Below, piece after piece: positions 7,524 through 15,805 of a DNA stretch of 64,000 nucleotides (position 1 is the first letter of the stretch; each line of letters opens with the position of its first letter). The translations under genes were made by a program, and so were the position numbers. The DNA comes from Desulfocorpusculum sp964414345 (GTDB lineage Bacteria > Desulfobacterota > Desulfocorpusculales > Desulfocorpusculum), in NCBI GenBank assembly GCA_964414345.1, contig CAYPWF010000014.1:1-64000 (forward strand), written 5' to 3'. The notes beneath the pieces were generated by a model, which searched no databases, was not told the origin of the DNA, and saw nothing but the letters and a program-made list of their open reading frames with translations.

Positions 7524-9308
7524 TTAGGCTGACAAGCCTAAGCGCTTTTTCTCCAACACCAAGCTGGCTCTTTGCATCTCAAGCTGGCTTAGCCTGTGGG
7601 TGTCGCTGCACTGTCTCGCCTGGCTTATCAATCCTGCCAGGTCCTTTAGCTGACGGTCCAAGGATCTTCGCCTAAGATCTCTGACGCAATCAGAGCACAC
7701 CTTTTGCGGATTATCCCCCACCTCCTCAAGTGCGGACATGAGCTCTGCCAAGACCTCCCCAGCCTCAGCACTTTCGAGGCACGAAAAAAGCTCGGATAAA
7801 TTTCTCGGAACACCTTCCCGCTCCACCCGCTCCCATATCAGCCCGGCCAGTTCCCTGAGTCGCTCATCCTGCATCTCCCTTAGGATACCCCGATCCAACC
7901 CCCTGGCCAAAGAGGGATCCAAAAGCAAGCATTGAATCAAGAGCCTTTCTGAGGCAGGGGGCTTTCCAGAAGGCTTTGCAAACTCCATCCTGCTGTGGGA
8001 GGGCTCTTCTTTTCCATCCCTCAGGATTTGCTCCAGCCTGGCCTCGGAGATCCCCAATTTGCCGGCCACAACAGTAACGTAATGGTCCCGAAGGATAGGG
8101 TCGTGAAGACGTCTCAGCCTAGGCAGAAGCTCTTGCAAAGCCTTTCGCTTCCCCTCTATACCCCCTTGCGCAAAATGCTCTGTGGTCTTTTGCACCAGGA
8201 AGTCCATTAAAGAAACCGAACCCTTAAGTGATTCCAAAAGCTCTGCCTCCCCCTTCTCCCTCAAAAAGGAGTCGGGGTCGTGCTCAGGAGGTAGTCTCAG
8301 GACCTTACCCCACACCCCCAGATCCAGGCAAAGATCCACGGCCCTCATGGTGGCCTTTGCTCCTGCCTCGTCCCCGTCAAACACGCAAAGCAGGTTGCTG
8401 CTATAACGTTTCAGCCTCATGAGGTGCTGTCGGGTCAGGGATGTCCCCATGGTGGCAACAGCATTCCGAATACCGGCTTGATACAAAGCCAATAGGTCCA
8501 GGTATCCCTCCACCAAGACGGCCTCGTCCCTCTCCCTGATCATGCCTCTGGCGATGTGAAGACCGTACAGACACCGGCCCTTGGAAAAAAGCGGTGACTC
8601 AGGGCTGTTGAGGTACTTGGGTTCTTCGGAATCCAGAGCCCTGCCTCCAAAGCCTACCACAGAGCCGTCCTCTTCCTGAATGGGGAACATGATCCTGTGC
8701 CTGAACCTGTCGTAAAGGGAACCATCTTTTCCTTTCACCAGAAGGCCCAAGCTCTGGGCCTTGGAGACAAGCTGCTCGCCCCTGGCCTTGAGGTGATCCC
8801 TAAGCCCTCTCCAACCCCTGGGGGCCAAGCCTAGGCCGAAGATCTGCTGGGTCTGGGGTGAAACCCCCCTGTTCTCCAGATAAGTCCTGGCCTCAGCCCC
8901 CTCACTCCCCAGGAGATGAGACCTAAAAAACTCAGCCGCAACCCGGTTGACCTCCAGCAAGAGGGCTTTTTCCCGCCTGAGGGCCTTTTCTTCTTGGGAG
9001 AGAGCTCGCTCAGGAATCTCCACTCCCACCCGGGCCGCCACAAAACGAACGGCCTCAGGGAAACCCATTCCTCTCGCCCTCATGAGGAAATGAAAGACGT
9101 TGCCTCCGGCACCGCACCCGAAACAGTGAAAAAAGCCCTTGGACTCATTCACGTAAAACGAGGGCTTGGAATCGGCGTGAAAAGGACAAAGGGCTTGGTA
9201 GCCGTTGCCCACCTTGCGAAGCTGCAAATGCTCCCCTAGCACCTCCGCAATGCTGCACCGACTCAAGACCTCGGAAATTATTTCTTCCGGGATGGGCCCT
9301 GCTCCCAA
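7524..9308 (-). CDS. dnaG: DNA primase DnaG
   Basis: Makes RNA primers for chromosome replication. The 594-residue protein shows the CHC2 zinc finger (CPFHADSKPSF...FHCFGCG, about 41-66), the catalytic RNA-polymerase core, the Toprim motifs LVEGYLDLLAL and FDGDEAGAKA, and a helical C-terminal domain for the helicase. The start is read as TTG at 9308, with GGAGGTGA just upstream; the conserved IPEEIISEVL block begins at residue 6, so no longer start is needed. It is co-oriented with rpoD. The 215-base gap to yqeY probably holds the promoter. Confidence 0.96.
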   Translation of the reverse strand: MGAGPIPEEIISEVLSRCSIAEVLGEHLQLRKVGNGYQALCPFHADSKPSFYVNESKGFFHCFGCGAGGNVFHFLMRARGMGFPEAVRFVAARVGVEIPERALSQEEKALRREKALLLEVNRVAAEFFRSHLLGSEGAEARTYLENRGVSPQTQQIFGLGLAPRGWRGLRDHLKARGEQLVSKAQSLGLLVKGKDGSLYDRFRHRIMFPIQEEDGSVVGFGGRALDSEEPKYLNSPESPLFSKGRCLYGLHIARGMIRERDEAVLVEGYLDLLALYQAGIRNAVATMGTSLTRQHLMRLKRYSSNLLCVFDGDEAGAKATMRAVDLCLDLGVWGKVLRLPPEHDPDSFLREKGEAELLESLKGSVSLMDFLVQKTTEHFAQGGIEGKRKALQELLPRLRRLHDPILRDHYVTVVAGKLGISEARLEQILRDGKEEPSHSRMEFAKPSGKPPASERLLIQCLLLDPSLARGLDRGILREMQDERLRELAGLIWERVEREGVPRNLSELFSCLESAEAGEVLAELMSALEEVGDNPQKVCSDCVRDLRRRSLDRQLKDLAGLISQARQCSDTHRLSQLEMQRASLVLEKKRLGLSA

Positions 9309-9450
9309 AACTCACCTCCCAAATCCATCGGGCCCCCTCACGGCTCCTTTCCGACTCTCATATCACTTTGCCCGGGCGATCTTCTTGAGACCCCATTGCT
9401 CAAATGCCGGAAAGCTGCCCCTCAAATCCACTCTGGTTCCTCCCCGGCCG

Positions 9451-9480
9451 ATTATATGCTTCCCCTCACCGCCAAAGCGG
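9451..9480 (-). promoter_or_regulatory. Possible promoter for dnaG-rpoD
   Basis: A perfect TATAAT reads on the minus strand at 9456-9451, about 140 bases before the dnaG start. The -35 position (CGCTTT or CCGCTT at 17-18 bases) is poor, so this is only a candidate in the gap between yqeY and dnaG. Confidence 0.3.
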
Positions 9481-9523
9481 CTTGGTCAGGTTCCCCCCAA
9501 TTACACAACAGAGCCCAGACACC

Positions 9524-9967
9524 TCAGGAAAGCAACTCCTTGGCCACCTGGTTTACAAGCCGCCCCTCAGCTCTTCCTTTTAGTCTTTCCATGGCCAACT
9601 TCATCACAGCTCCCAGATCCTTGGAACCTTTTGCTCCCAGCTCCTCTATTATTTTCTTCAGTTCAGCCCTTAGTTCCTCCTGGCTTATCTGCTGGGGCAT
9701 GAAGGAGAGGATGACCTGGAGCTCTTTCTGTTCTTTTTCCACAAGGTCCGGGCGGTTGCCCTTTTGAAACTGCTCTATGGATTCTTTGCCTTTCTTCACC
9801 AGGGAGGTAAGAACCCCTATGACTTCCTGGTCTGTAAGCCCTCCTCGTTTTTCTATCTCTCTGTTCTGCAGGGCTGAACGTATCATCCGCAAAGCCGAGA
9901 GCCGCTCTTTGTCCCTGGCTTTGGTGGCAAGCACCATCTCCTGCTGAATCCGATCGCTTAGGCCCAC
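9524..9967 (-). CDS. GatB/YqeY domain protein
   Basis: Stand-alone YqeY protein of 147 residues. It has the helical N-terminal half (residues 1-95) and the GatB/YqeY tail domain (about 96-147) related to the tRNA-binding end of GatB. It could assist tRNA amidation or tRNA binding, but no reaction is established for the free-standing form. The start is GTG at 9967 behind GGAGG. In many proteobacteria the order is rpsU-yqeY-dnaG-rpoD; here rpsU is absent and hisI lies upstream by 56 bases. Confidence 0.92.
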   Translation of the reverse strand: MGLSDRIQQEMVLATKARDKERLSALRMIRSALQNREIEKRGGLTDQEVIGVLTSLVKKGKESIEQFQKGNRPDLVEKEQKELQVILSFMPQQISQEELRAELKKIIEELGAKGSKDLGAVMKLAMERLKGRAEGRLVNQVAKELLS

Positions 9968-10023
9968 AGCCCGCCTCCATCACGACTTGAAACACTTAGA
10001 ATATACCCTTTTTCCTCCTCAAG

Positions 10024-10425
10024 TCAATCGCTCCCTTTTTTCTCTCCATAGACCTGCTTGGGATCAAACACCAGGGGATCCACCTCCTCCCAACTCCCCC
10101 CTTTCAGGGCTCTGAAAAAACAACTTTGGTGCCCTGTGTGACAGGCAGCCACCGCCTGCTCCACCATCACCAAAAGAGCATCTCCATCACAATCCAGCCT
10201 CATCTCCAAAACCTTCTGCACATGTCCGGAGGTCTCCCCCTTGCACCAAAGCTCCTTCCTGGAGCGGCTCCAAAAATGGACCCTTCCCCTGGAGGCCGTA
10301 AGCTCCAGAGCCTCGCGGTTCATGTAGCCCAGCATCAAAACCCGCCCACTGCTGGCCTCCTGCACCACTGCCGGCACAAGCCCGTCTTTCCCAAAGCGCA
10401 CCAGCTCCAACCACGATCCAGCCAT
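10024..10425 (-). CDS. hisI: Phosphoribosyl-AMP cyclohydrolase HisI
   Basis: Third step of histidine biosynthesis: opens the purine ring of phosphoribosyl-AMP. Conserved blocks are VLMLGYMNREAL, WSRSRKELWCKGETSGH, DCDGDALL (metal site) and the cysteine pair in ACHTGHQSCFF. At 133 residues it contains only the cyclohydrolase domain; the HisE pyrophosphohydrolase domain is not fused and not present in the window. It starts three bases after hisA. Confidence 0.95.
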   Translation of the reverse strand: MAGSWLELVRFGKDGLVPAVVQEASSGRVLMLGYMNREALELTASRGRVHFWSRSRKELWCKGETSGHVQKVLEMRLDCDGDALLVMVEQAVAACHTGHQSCFFRALKGGSWEEVDPLVFDPKQVYGEKKGSD

Positions 10426-10428
10426 AGC

Positions 10429-11160
10429 TTATCCGGCCTCCTGGGCCACCCTTATGGCCTCTGCTAAATCCAGGGCTCCCTCATAAAGAGCTCTCCCCAC
10501 AATCACCCCCTCTATCCCCTGCTTGGCAATCCGGGCCAGCCTCCGTATATCCTCTATGGAGCCCACACCCCCTGAGGCTATCACCGGCACGCTCACCGAC
10601 CTGGCCAACTCCAAGACCCCTTCAAAATTAAGACCCCTCTGCATACCGTCCCTGGTTACATCGGTGAAAATAAACGCCGAAACCCCTATCCCCTCCAAAG
10701 TCCTAGCCAGCTGCAGCGGGTCAAGTTGTGTTTCCAAGGTCCAACCACGAACCGTAACCCTGCCTTGCCTGGCATCTATGGCCACAGCCACCCGCCCGGG
10801 CCACAGCTGGCACGCCTGCTGCACCAGCTCAGGGTTTTCCACAGCCGCAGTACCCAGAATCACTCGATCCACTCCGGCTTCCAGATACGCCCCGGCTGTT
10901 TGCAGATCTCTTATACCGCCGCCAAGCTGCACAGGAACCCCGGCCTCCTCTACCAAACGCCGGATCAGCTCCTTATTTCTAGGTGTTCCTGCCAAAGAAC
11001 CGTCCAGATCTACCACATGCAACCTGGCAGCCCCAAGTCCAACCCAACGTTTGACCACTAATACAGGATCTAAGGAGAAGACTGTTTTTCGTTGGGGATC
11101 CCCCTGCAACAGCCTCACGGCTTTTCCTTCCATGAGGTCTACAGCCGGGATTATCAACAT
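10429..11160 (-). CDS. hisA: Phosphoribosylformimino-AICAR phosphate isomerase HisA
   Basis: Fourth step of histidine biosynthesis, a beta/alpha barrel isomerase of 243 residues. The catalytic aspartates are in the first strand (IPAVDLMEGKAVRL, D8) and in the fifth (FTDVTRDGMQRG). Phosphate-binding blocks are QLGGGIRDL and ASGGVGSIEDI. HisA rather than HisF is indicated by the VRL start block and the VTRDGM motif. It is coupled to hisI downstream; hisF and hisH, usual companions, are not here. Confidence 0.95.
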   Translation of the reverse strand: MLIIPAVDLMEGKAVRLLQGDPQRKTVFSLDPVLVVKRWVGLGAARLHVVDLDGSLAGTPRNKELIRRLVEEAGVPVQLGGGIRDLQTAGAYLEAGVDRVILGTAAVENPELVQQACQLWPGRVAVAIDARQGRVTVRGWTLETQLDPLQLARTLEGIGVSAFIFTDVTRDGMQRGLNFEGVLELARSVSVPVIASGGVGSIEDIRRLARIAKQGIEGVIVGRALYEGALDLAEAIRVAQEAG

Positions 11161-11182
11161 GAGGGAAAGATCCTGTTGCCCC

Positions 11183-11866
11183 TTACAAAGGCATCTGTTT
11201 TAGGAGTTCTCTCATTCCGTAGCGAGCCAGCTCCTGGGCCGTGAGCCACCTGGCACCCCTGTCAAAGAAGGTGCCCCAATCCCATATGTTCTCGCTAAGG
11301 GATTTCTGGGTCTCTTCAAAGCCCCCTGTCCAGAGGGTCTCACCGGTGCGCACATCCACCAAATACAAATCAAATGCCACCGAGGCCGGATTCCAAGTGG
11401 CAGCAGGCCCCCCGCTTCTATCCCTGTAACGCCAAACCGTACCTACCAGTATCGCGCTCACCCCCATGCTTTGCCCCACTCTTCTAGCTAGGGACAATGG
11501 GGTATCCCGCTCATCGTCCCGCGGAATTCCGCTGTAGGTGGCCATCACATGATCCATGGAAACAATGCGATCTCCAAAGCGATCCAGCATCGCCTCGTAG
11601 GCAAAACGCGTGAGGGTTTCTTCAGAGCCTTGCACAACATTGGCCGGGTCAAACCAAAGCCTGCAAAGGGCGCATTGGAGCGTCTGACCTATTTGGCTGG
11701 GATGGCGACCCTTGAAAAAGGGTAGCACTCCGATCTTTTCTATGCGCGCAGACGAGAGAGCCGGATGAGAATAAGAGGTGAACCTCTCAGGTGTGGTACA
11801 CCCAGCCCCCAAAGCCAGGCCCAGCACAACTAGCAGCAACCTTTTCCAACTCCATCCGATTCCCAT
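11183..11866 (-). CDS. Lipoprotein of unknown function inside the his cluster
   Basis: The 227-residue product has a lipoprotein signal peptide ending in the lipobox LGAGC (C23). The mature part carries blocks such as IGVLPFFKG, MGVSAILVGTVWRYRD, and VAFDLYLVDVRTGETLWTGGFEETQKSLSEN. The last resembles the beta-rich core of CsgG/TolB-like and related periplasm-facing lipoproteins that report or assemble outer-membrane components. I cannot name a specific family. The ATG is behind GGGAGAG. It sits 22 bases downstream of hisB and 22 bases upstream of hisA, so it appears co-transcribed with histidine genes without an evident functional link. Confidence 0.8.
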   Translation of the reverse strand: MGIGWSWKRLLLVVLGLALGAGCTTPERFTSYSHPALSSARIEKIGVLPFFKGRHPSQIGQTLQCALCRLWFDPANVVQGSEETLTRFAYEAMLDRFGDRIVSMDHVMATYSGIPRDDERDTPLSLARRVGQSMGVSAILVGTVWRYRDRSGGPAATWNPASVAFDLYLVDVRTGETLWTGGFEETQKSLSENIWDWGTFFDRGARWLTAQELARYGMRELLKQMPL

Positions 11867-11888
11867 TTGTCTCTCCCTGTGTACCTTT

Positions 11889-12479
11889 TCAATCCACGAT
11901 TCCCTTGGTGGAAGGCACCCCCCGGCTTCTGGGCTCGAGGGCTACTGCCTCGGCTAAGGCTCTCCCAAAGGACTTAAAAGCGGCCTCCATCAAATGATGC
12001 GGGTCCCTACCCCACAAAATGTGTATGTGCAATGTCATCCCAGCATGGACACTCAAAGCCCTGAAGAACTCCTCCATGAGCCCCACGGGAAAACTCCCCG
12101 AACCTCCAACCCCCCTGGGCACGCGACACACGAGAAAAGGCCTTCCGCTGAGATCCAAGGAAACCCCCACCAGGCTCTCGTCCATGGGCACCTGGGCGTG
12201 GCCGAAGCGGCGGATTCCCGCTGCGTCCCCCAAGGCCTGCCGCAAAGCCTTGCCCAGGCAGATCCCCACATCCTCCACCGTGTGGTGGAGGTCCACCTGG
12301 AGATCTCCCCTGGCACGAACCTCCAAATCCAGCCAGCCGTGGCGAGCCACCTGCTCCAGCATGTGGTCCAGGAATGGTATCCCTGTGGAGATGGCAGCCT
12401 GGCCTGTGCCATCCAGACCAAGCCTCACCTCCACTTGTGTCTCGGAAGTCTTTCTCTCTATCTTGGATTCTCTGGCCAC
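11889..12479 (-). CDS. hisB: Imidazoleglycerol-phosphate dehydratase HisB
   Basis: Sixth step of histidine biosynthesis, a manganese dehydratase. The hallmark metal-binding histidine clusters are present: FLDHMLEQVARHG, DLHHTVEDVGICLG and DPHHLMEAAFKSFGRAL. Length from the chosen GTG at 12479 is 196 residues, the normal monofunctional size (no phosphatase domain). The frame stays open upstream into tRNA-Ala, which is not coding, so the first plausible start is this GTG; its ribosome-binding site is weak. It heads the cluster hisB - lipoprotein - hisA - hisI. Confidence 0.93.
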   Translation of the reverse strand: MARESKIERKTSETQVEVRLGLDGTGQAAISTGIPFLDHMLEQVARHGWLDLEVRARGDLQVDLHHTVEDVGICLGKALRQALGDAAGIRRFGHAQVPMDESLVGVSLDLSGRPFLVCRVPRGVGGSGSFPVGLMEEFFRALSVHAGMTLHIHILWGRDPHHLMEAAFKSFGRALAEAVALEPRSRGVPSTKGIVD

Positions 12480-12558
12480 TGTGCGATCCGGGATAGAAGA
12501 ATTGGGCTGGTCGCATCCGCCCGGGTCCCTGCCACACCCCCCGAAGCGGACTTGAGCA

Positions 12559-12633
12559 TGGTGGAGATGAGGGGATTTGAACCCCCGACCCCTGCCTTGC
12601 GAAGGCAATGCTCTCCCGCTGAGCTACATCCCC
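12559..12633 (-). tRNA. tRNA-Ala (anticodon CGC)
   Basis: Full cloverleaf on the minus strand: acceptor GGGGATG / CATCTCC, D arm with AGCTCAGCGGGAGAGC, anticodon stem-loop TTGCC TTCGCAA GGCAG giving CGC, T arm GGGGGTTCAAATCCCC, and discriminator A followed by an encoded CCA. The third acceptor pair is G3-U70, the alanine identity element, so charging with alanine is firm. It lies 80 bases upstream of hisB. Confidence 0.97.
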
Positions 12634-12647
12634 ACGGGTCCTTTCCA

Positions 12648-12676
12648 AAATTAGCAAATCCCCTAAACCCAGTCAA
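12648..12676 (-). promoter_or_regulatory. Sigma-70 promoter of tRNA-Ala (and perhaps hisB)
   Basis: On the minus strand TTGACT (12676-12671) and TAATTT (12653-12648) are spaced by exactly 17 bases, with the -10 ending 14 bases before the tRNA 5-prime end. No terminator is visible between the tRNA and hisB, so the same transcript may continue into the his genes. Confidence 0.7.
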
Positions 12677-12765
12677 CCGCATGAAAAAAATTCTTAATCC
12701 AGACCCTGGCTGGGCAGCCCTATCAGGTACCCATGGATCTCCGGTTCTCTACGGGATTCCCAGGA

Positions 12766-12794
12766 TTGACAACCGATTCATTTCCCTTCACTAT
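12766..12794 (+). promoter_or_regulatory. Candidate promoter for the SPFH gene pair
   Basis: A consensus -35 TTGACA at 12766-12771 is followed after 17 bases by a weak -10 CACTAT (12789-12794), or after 20 bases by TATCCT. The distance to the first SPFH start is about 45 bases. Confidence 0.4.
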
Positions 12795-12838
12795 CCTGGA
12801 CGAAACATGCCTAATCCGCAAAAAAAGGGGGAGTGCAG

Positions 12839-13906
12839 ATGACTGGAATAGGAAAAACCAAGCCCCCTGCTTCCCAGGGGGCCCCCTCGGGTTTTTATAC
12901 AGGGAAGAAGCTTATTGTCCTGGCTGCCCTAATTCTGCTCGGTCTTGCAGCTTATGGATCATGCCTCACCTATGTGGGACCGGATGAGTTTGGCATCAAA
13001 CAGGTCATGATCGGCTTGCAAAGGGGCATACAAAAAAAACCCTATCAGACCGGCTACCGCTTCGTGCTCCCCGAACCATTCGAGAAGCTGCACAAATTCC
13101 CCAAATCTATCCAGGTGCTGGAGCTGAGCAACAACCCCATCACCCGCTCCCAGTTTGCCAGGCACGAGAGGGCTGCTTATATACAAACCTCTGATGGCTT
13201 TTTCGTGGAGGTGGATGCTTCTGTACTTTACCGAATAGTGGATCCTTATCAAGTCTTCGTGACTCTGGGGCCTGGACGTCTTTTTGAGGACAACGGCATC
13301 GTTCCACGGGCAGAGGCCATACTAAAACAGACTTTGGGAGAGCTTACCACCGAGCAGTTTTATAACAGCCCCTTGAGGGTGGAAAAAGTCCACCAGGCCA
13401 GGGAAATAATGAACCAGGAGTTGCGGCCCAAAGGCCTGGAGGTGGAGCATGTCCTTGTGCGTTATTTCCAATATAGCGAGGAGATACAAAAGAACATAGA
13501 GGAGAAAAAACTCAAAGACCAGCTGGTTTTCAAGAACCAGGCCGAGGCCAGGGCCTCGGCGGAAATGGCCAAGCTAAAAAAGACTGTGGAGGAGGGGAGG
13601 GCTGCTGTGGGGGTCAAACTCCAGGAGGGTCAGGCCTATGCAGTGAGAAGGAAGGCCGAGGCCGACTTGTACAGCCGCGCCCGCAAGGCAGAAGGCGACT
13701 TGCTGGTCAGACTGGCGGAAGCTGAACGTACTGCCCTTAAGAATCAAGCTCTTGGGGGTGCAGGGGCCGATGTGTTGGTGGGGCTTCAGATGGCCGAGGT
13801 GTACCGGGGGCTCCAGCTCCTGATCCTTCCCTCTGACGGACAGGGGGGTCTGAACCCTTTGAACCTGGAGCAGACCTTGAGGAACTTTGAGCTTAGAAGG
13901 CCTTGA
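12839..13906 (+). CDS. SPFH/band-7 membrane protein (HflK/HflC-like)
   Basis: A 355-residue protein with an N-terminal membrane helix (about 22-42) and a band-7/SPFH domain (about 45-225). A long charged helical region rich in A, E and K follows (about 225-310, e.g. KAEADLYSRARKAEGDLL), typical of flotillin-, prohibitin- and HflK-type scaffolds. Such proteins form large membrane-attached cages that organise or restrain membrane proteases. I chose the ATG at 12839 because AGGGGGAG lies five bases upstream; a GTG two codons earlier is less well placed. It is followed after 51 bases by a second SPFH gene, so the two may form a hetero-oligomer as HflK and HflC do. Confidence 0.88.
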   Translation: MTGIGKTKPPASQGAPSGFYTGKKLIVLAALILLGLAAYGSCLTYVGPDEFGIKQVMIGLQRGIQKKPYQTGYRFVLPEPFEKLHKFPKSIQVLELSNNPITRSQFARHERAAYIQTSDGFFVEVDASVLYRIVDPYQVFVTLGPGRLFEDNGIVPRAEAILKQTLGELTTEQFYNSPLRVEKVHQAREIMNQELRPKGLEVEHVLVRYFQYSEEIQKNIEEKKLKDQLVFKNQAEARASAEMAKLKKTVEEGRAAVGVKLQEGQAYAVRRKAEADLYSRARKAEGDLLVRLAEAERTALKNQALGGAGADVLVGLQMAEVYRGLQLLILPSDGQGGLNPLNLEQTLRNFELRRP

Positions 13907-13957
13907 GAAAACTAAGCTGGTCTTGGACCCGCCCGGGGGTGGCTTTTAGGAGGCGCC

Positions 13958-15037
13958 ATGAGGTTTCCCGCAAAAAGATTAAGTTTGTTGCCTGTTTTGG
14001 CCATAGTTTCACTGACGGGTTGTTACCCTTACTCCACGGGCCCTACTGAGGTGGGCGTGCGAACAATCAAGCTGGGCATTCTTAGAAGCTCCGGGGTGGA
14101 GCAGCGCGCCTACGAACCGGGAGCCACTTACTGGTTTATTCCCTTCATAAACGATTGGCACACCTTTGATACCAGAATCCAGGTCCTGGAGATGACTATC
14201 CAACCCGGCAAGGGGGACAGGGAAGGGCGTGATGACCTTCTTTTCAAAACCATAGACGGCAATGACCTGAGTTTGGACGTGATCATCTCCTACCGCATAG
14301 ACCCTGCCATGGCACCCCACATCTTGGCTTTTGTGGCCAGGAGCGACCAGGAGCTGAGGGAGAGCCTGGTGCGCACCGTGACCCGCAGTTCCCCGAGGGA
14401 CATATTTGGAGAACTCCGCACAGAACAGCTTTATGTGGCCGAGGAACGTGCCAGGAAGGCTGCACGGGCCAAAGAAGTGCTCAATCAGATCCTTAACCCT
14501 TACGGTATCATAGTGGAGAACGTTCTGACCAAGGATTACCGTTTTAATCCAGCTTACGAGAAAGCCATAGAGGACAGGAAGGTGGCAGACCAGCTGGCTG
14601 AGAAGGCAAAAAGTGAGACCAGGGCCGCCCAGGAGGAATGGCTTCAAAAGCTCCAGGAGGCCATAGGAGAGGTGAACCAGGTGGTGGCAAAAGCCGACGG
14701 AGATTTTCTCCAGGCCAAGATAGAGGCTGACGCTTACTACGATCAGCAGCAGATGATCGCCAAGGCTATCCGCGCAGAGGCAGAGGCGGAATCAAGGGGT
14801 TTAGAGCAGATGACCAAGGCCCTGGCGGGCAAGGGGGGGGAAACCCTCCTCAAATTGAAGCTGGCCGAGAATCTCCAAAACAAACCCATCCTGGTGCTTC
14901 CGGTCTCCGGGGGAGGCTTGGATCTGAGAACTACAGACATCAACCGCCTGCTGGAGCTCTACGGTCTAAAAGGCCTTGCCAAAGGAAGCACAGGGGAGAG
15001 CACTCCCTCTTCCCAGTCACAGGAAAAGAGCCCCTGA
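13958..15037 (+). CDS. SPFH/band-7 lipoprotein
   Basis: A 359-residue band-7 domain protein with, unusually, a lipoprotein signal peptide: basic start MRFPAKR, hydrophobic stretch, then LTGC (C22) in place of a membrane helix. The SPFH domain (about 30-230) has KTIDGNDLSLDVIISYRIDP and the TRSSPRDIFGELRTEQLY block. The helical region that follows (about 205-290) is rich in A, E, K and Q. The C-terminal tail is Ser/Pro-rich and disordered-looking. If lipidated it would be on the periplasmic side or outer membrane, matching the topology of the SPFH domain of its neighbour. Confidence 0.85.
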   Translation: MRFPAKRLSLLPVLAIVSLTGCYPYSTGPTEVGVRTIKLGILRSSGVEQRAYEPGATYWFIPFINDWHTFDTRIQVLEMTIQPGKGDREGRDDLLFKTIDGNDLSLDVIISYRIDPAMAPHILAFVARSDQELRESLVRTVTRSSPRDIFGELRTEQLYVAEERARKAARAKEVLNQILNPYGIIVENVLTKDYRFNPAYEKAIEDRKVADQLAEKAKSETRAAQEEWLQKLQEAIGEVNQVVAKADGDFLQAKIEADAYYDQQQMIAKAIRAEAEAESRGLEQMTKALAGKGGETLLKLKLAENLQNKPILVLPVSGGGLDLRTTDINRLLELYGLKGLAKGSTGESTPSSQSQEKSP

Positions 15038-15129
15038 AAAGGGACTGTGCTGTCCCCCGGCCTTTGACCGGGAACCGAAACAAGAAGGTAAGGCCCGTAA
15101 AAAGGGGGTATCAACTCAAACCCTCTGAT

Positions 15130-15528
15130 TCAGCGAAGCCCAATGGGTTGTATCCAAACGGTTCTGGTTCGGGGCCCGTCAAACTCGCAAAAAAATATCC
15201 TCTGCCAAGTGCCCAAAAGGAGCTTTCCCGCCTCCACGGGAATGAACTGAGAGGAGCCCACAAGGCTGGTTAGGATGTGGGAGTCGGAATTACCTTCCCG
15301 GTGGTGGTAATTCGCCTTGCGGGGAACCAGTTGGGAAAGCCTCTCCAAAATGTCCCTAGAGACATCCGGATCGGCCCCTTCGTTGACTGTGACTCCTGCA
15401 GTAGTGTGGGGAACATATACCAGGCAGGCCCCTTTGTTCAGGCCGGATTTGGCTAGAACCTCTTCTACTTTTTCCGTTATGTCCATCATCTCCAGTCTTT
15501 GCCTGGATCTAACTGTGATGAGTTCCAT
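15130..15528 (-). CDS. YjbQ-family protein (UPF0047)
   Basis: Small (132-residue) YjbQ protein. Family blocks are VYVPHTTAGVTVNEGADPDV, NSDSHILTSLVGSSQFIPV and GTWQRIFFCEFDGPRTRTV, which supply the conserved histidines and the substrate pocket. Members have weak thiamine-phosphate synthase activity; the physiological role is uncertain. I chose the ATG at 15528 because it starts the conserved fold and has GGGGACGG upstream; the open frame extends further but without homology. It converges with the SPFH operon and is divergent from the deacetylase-like gene; the 277-base gap to that gene shows no other gene. Confidence 0.88.
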   Translation of the reverse strand: MELITVRSRQRLEMMDITEKVEEVLAKSGLNKGACLVYVPHTTAGVTVNEGADPDVSRDILERLSQLVPRKANYHHREGNSDSHILTSLVGSSQFIPVEAGKLLLGTWQRIFFCEFDGPRTRTVWIQPIGLR

Positions 15529-15805
15529 TTTGCCGTCCCCCAAGGCTCTTTTCTGAGGCCCCAGGCTTCTGCCCAGAGCAACAGCCCTGCCCCGAACGGT
15601 TTCTGGGTGTGTTCCCAGAACATAAGATAAAACACTTGGGCTGAGCCCAAAAGCCCTTTCCTGGTAGCCCAGCCGCAAGGTCTAGCCCGGACTATTCTCA
15701 AAAGCTGTGCCGGTTCCAGGCAGCCTCGCGATTTCTTACCAGTTGTGGTAAAAGAAATTGGGTTTCATCTAGGTGGGCATGTGGAATTTCCAAAGGGAGG
15801 TGACC

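Noticed and set aside
12480..12608. Upstream extension of the hisB frame into tRNA-Ala
   Set aside because: The extension overlaps the tRNA, has no homology to HisB and no start with a ribosome-binding site.
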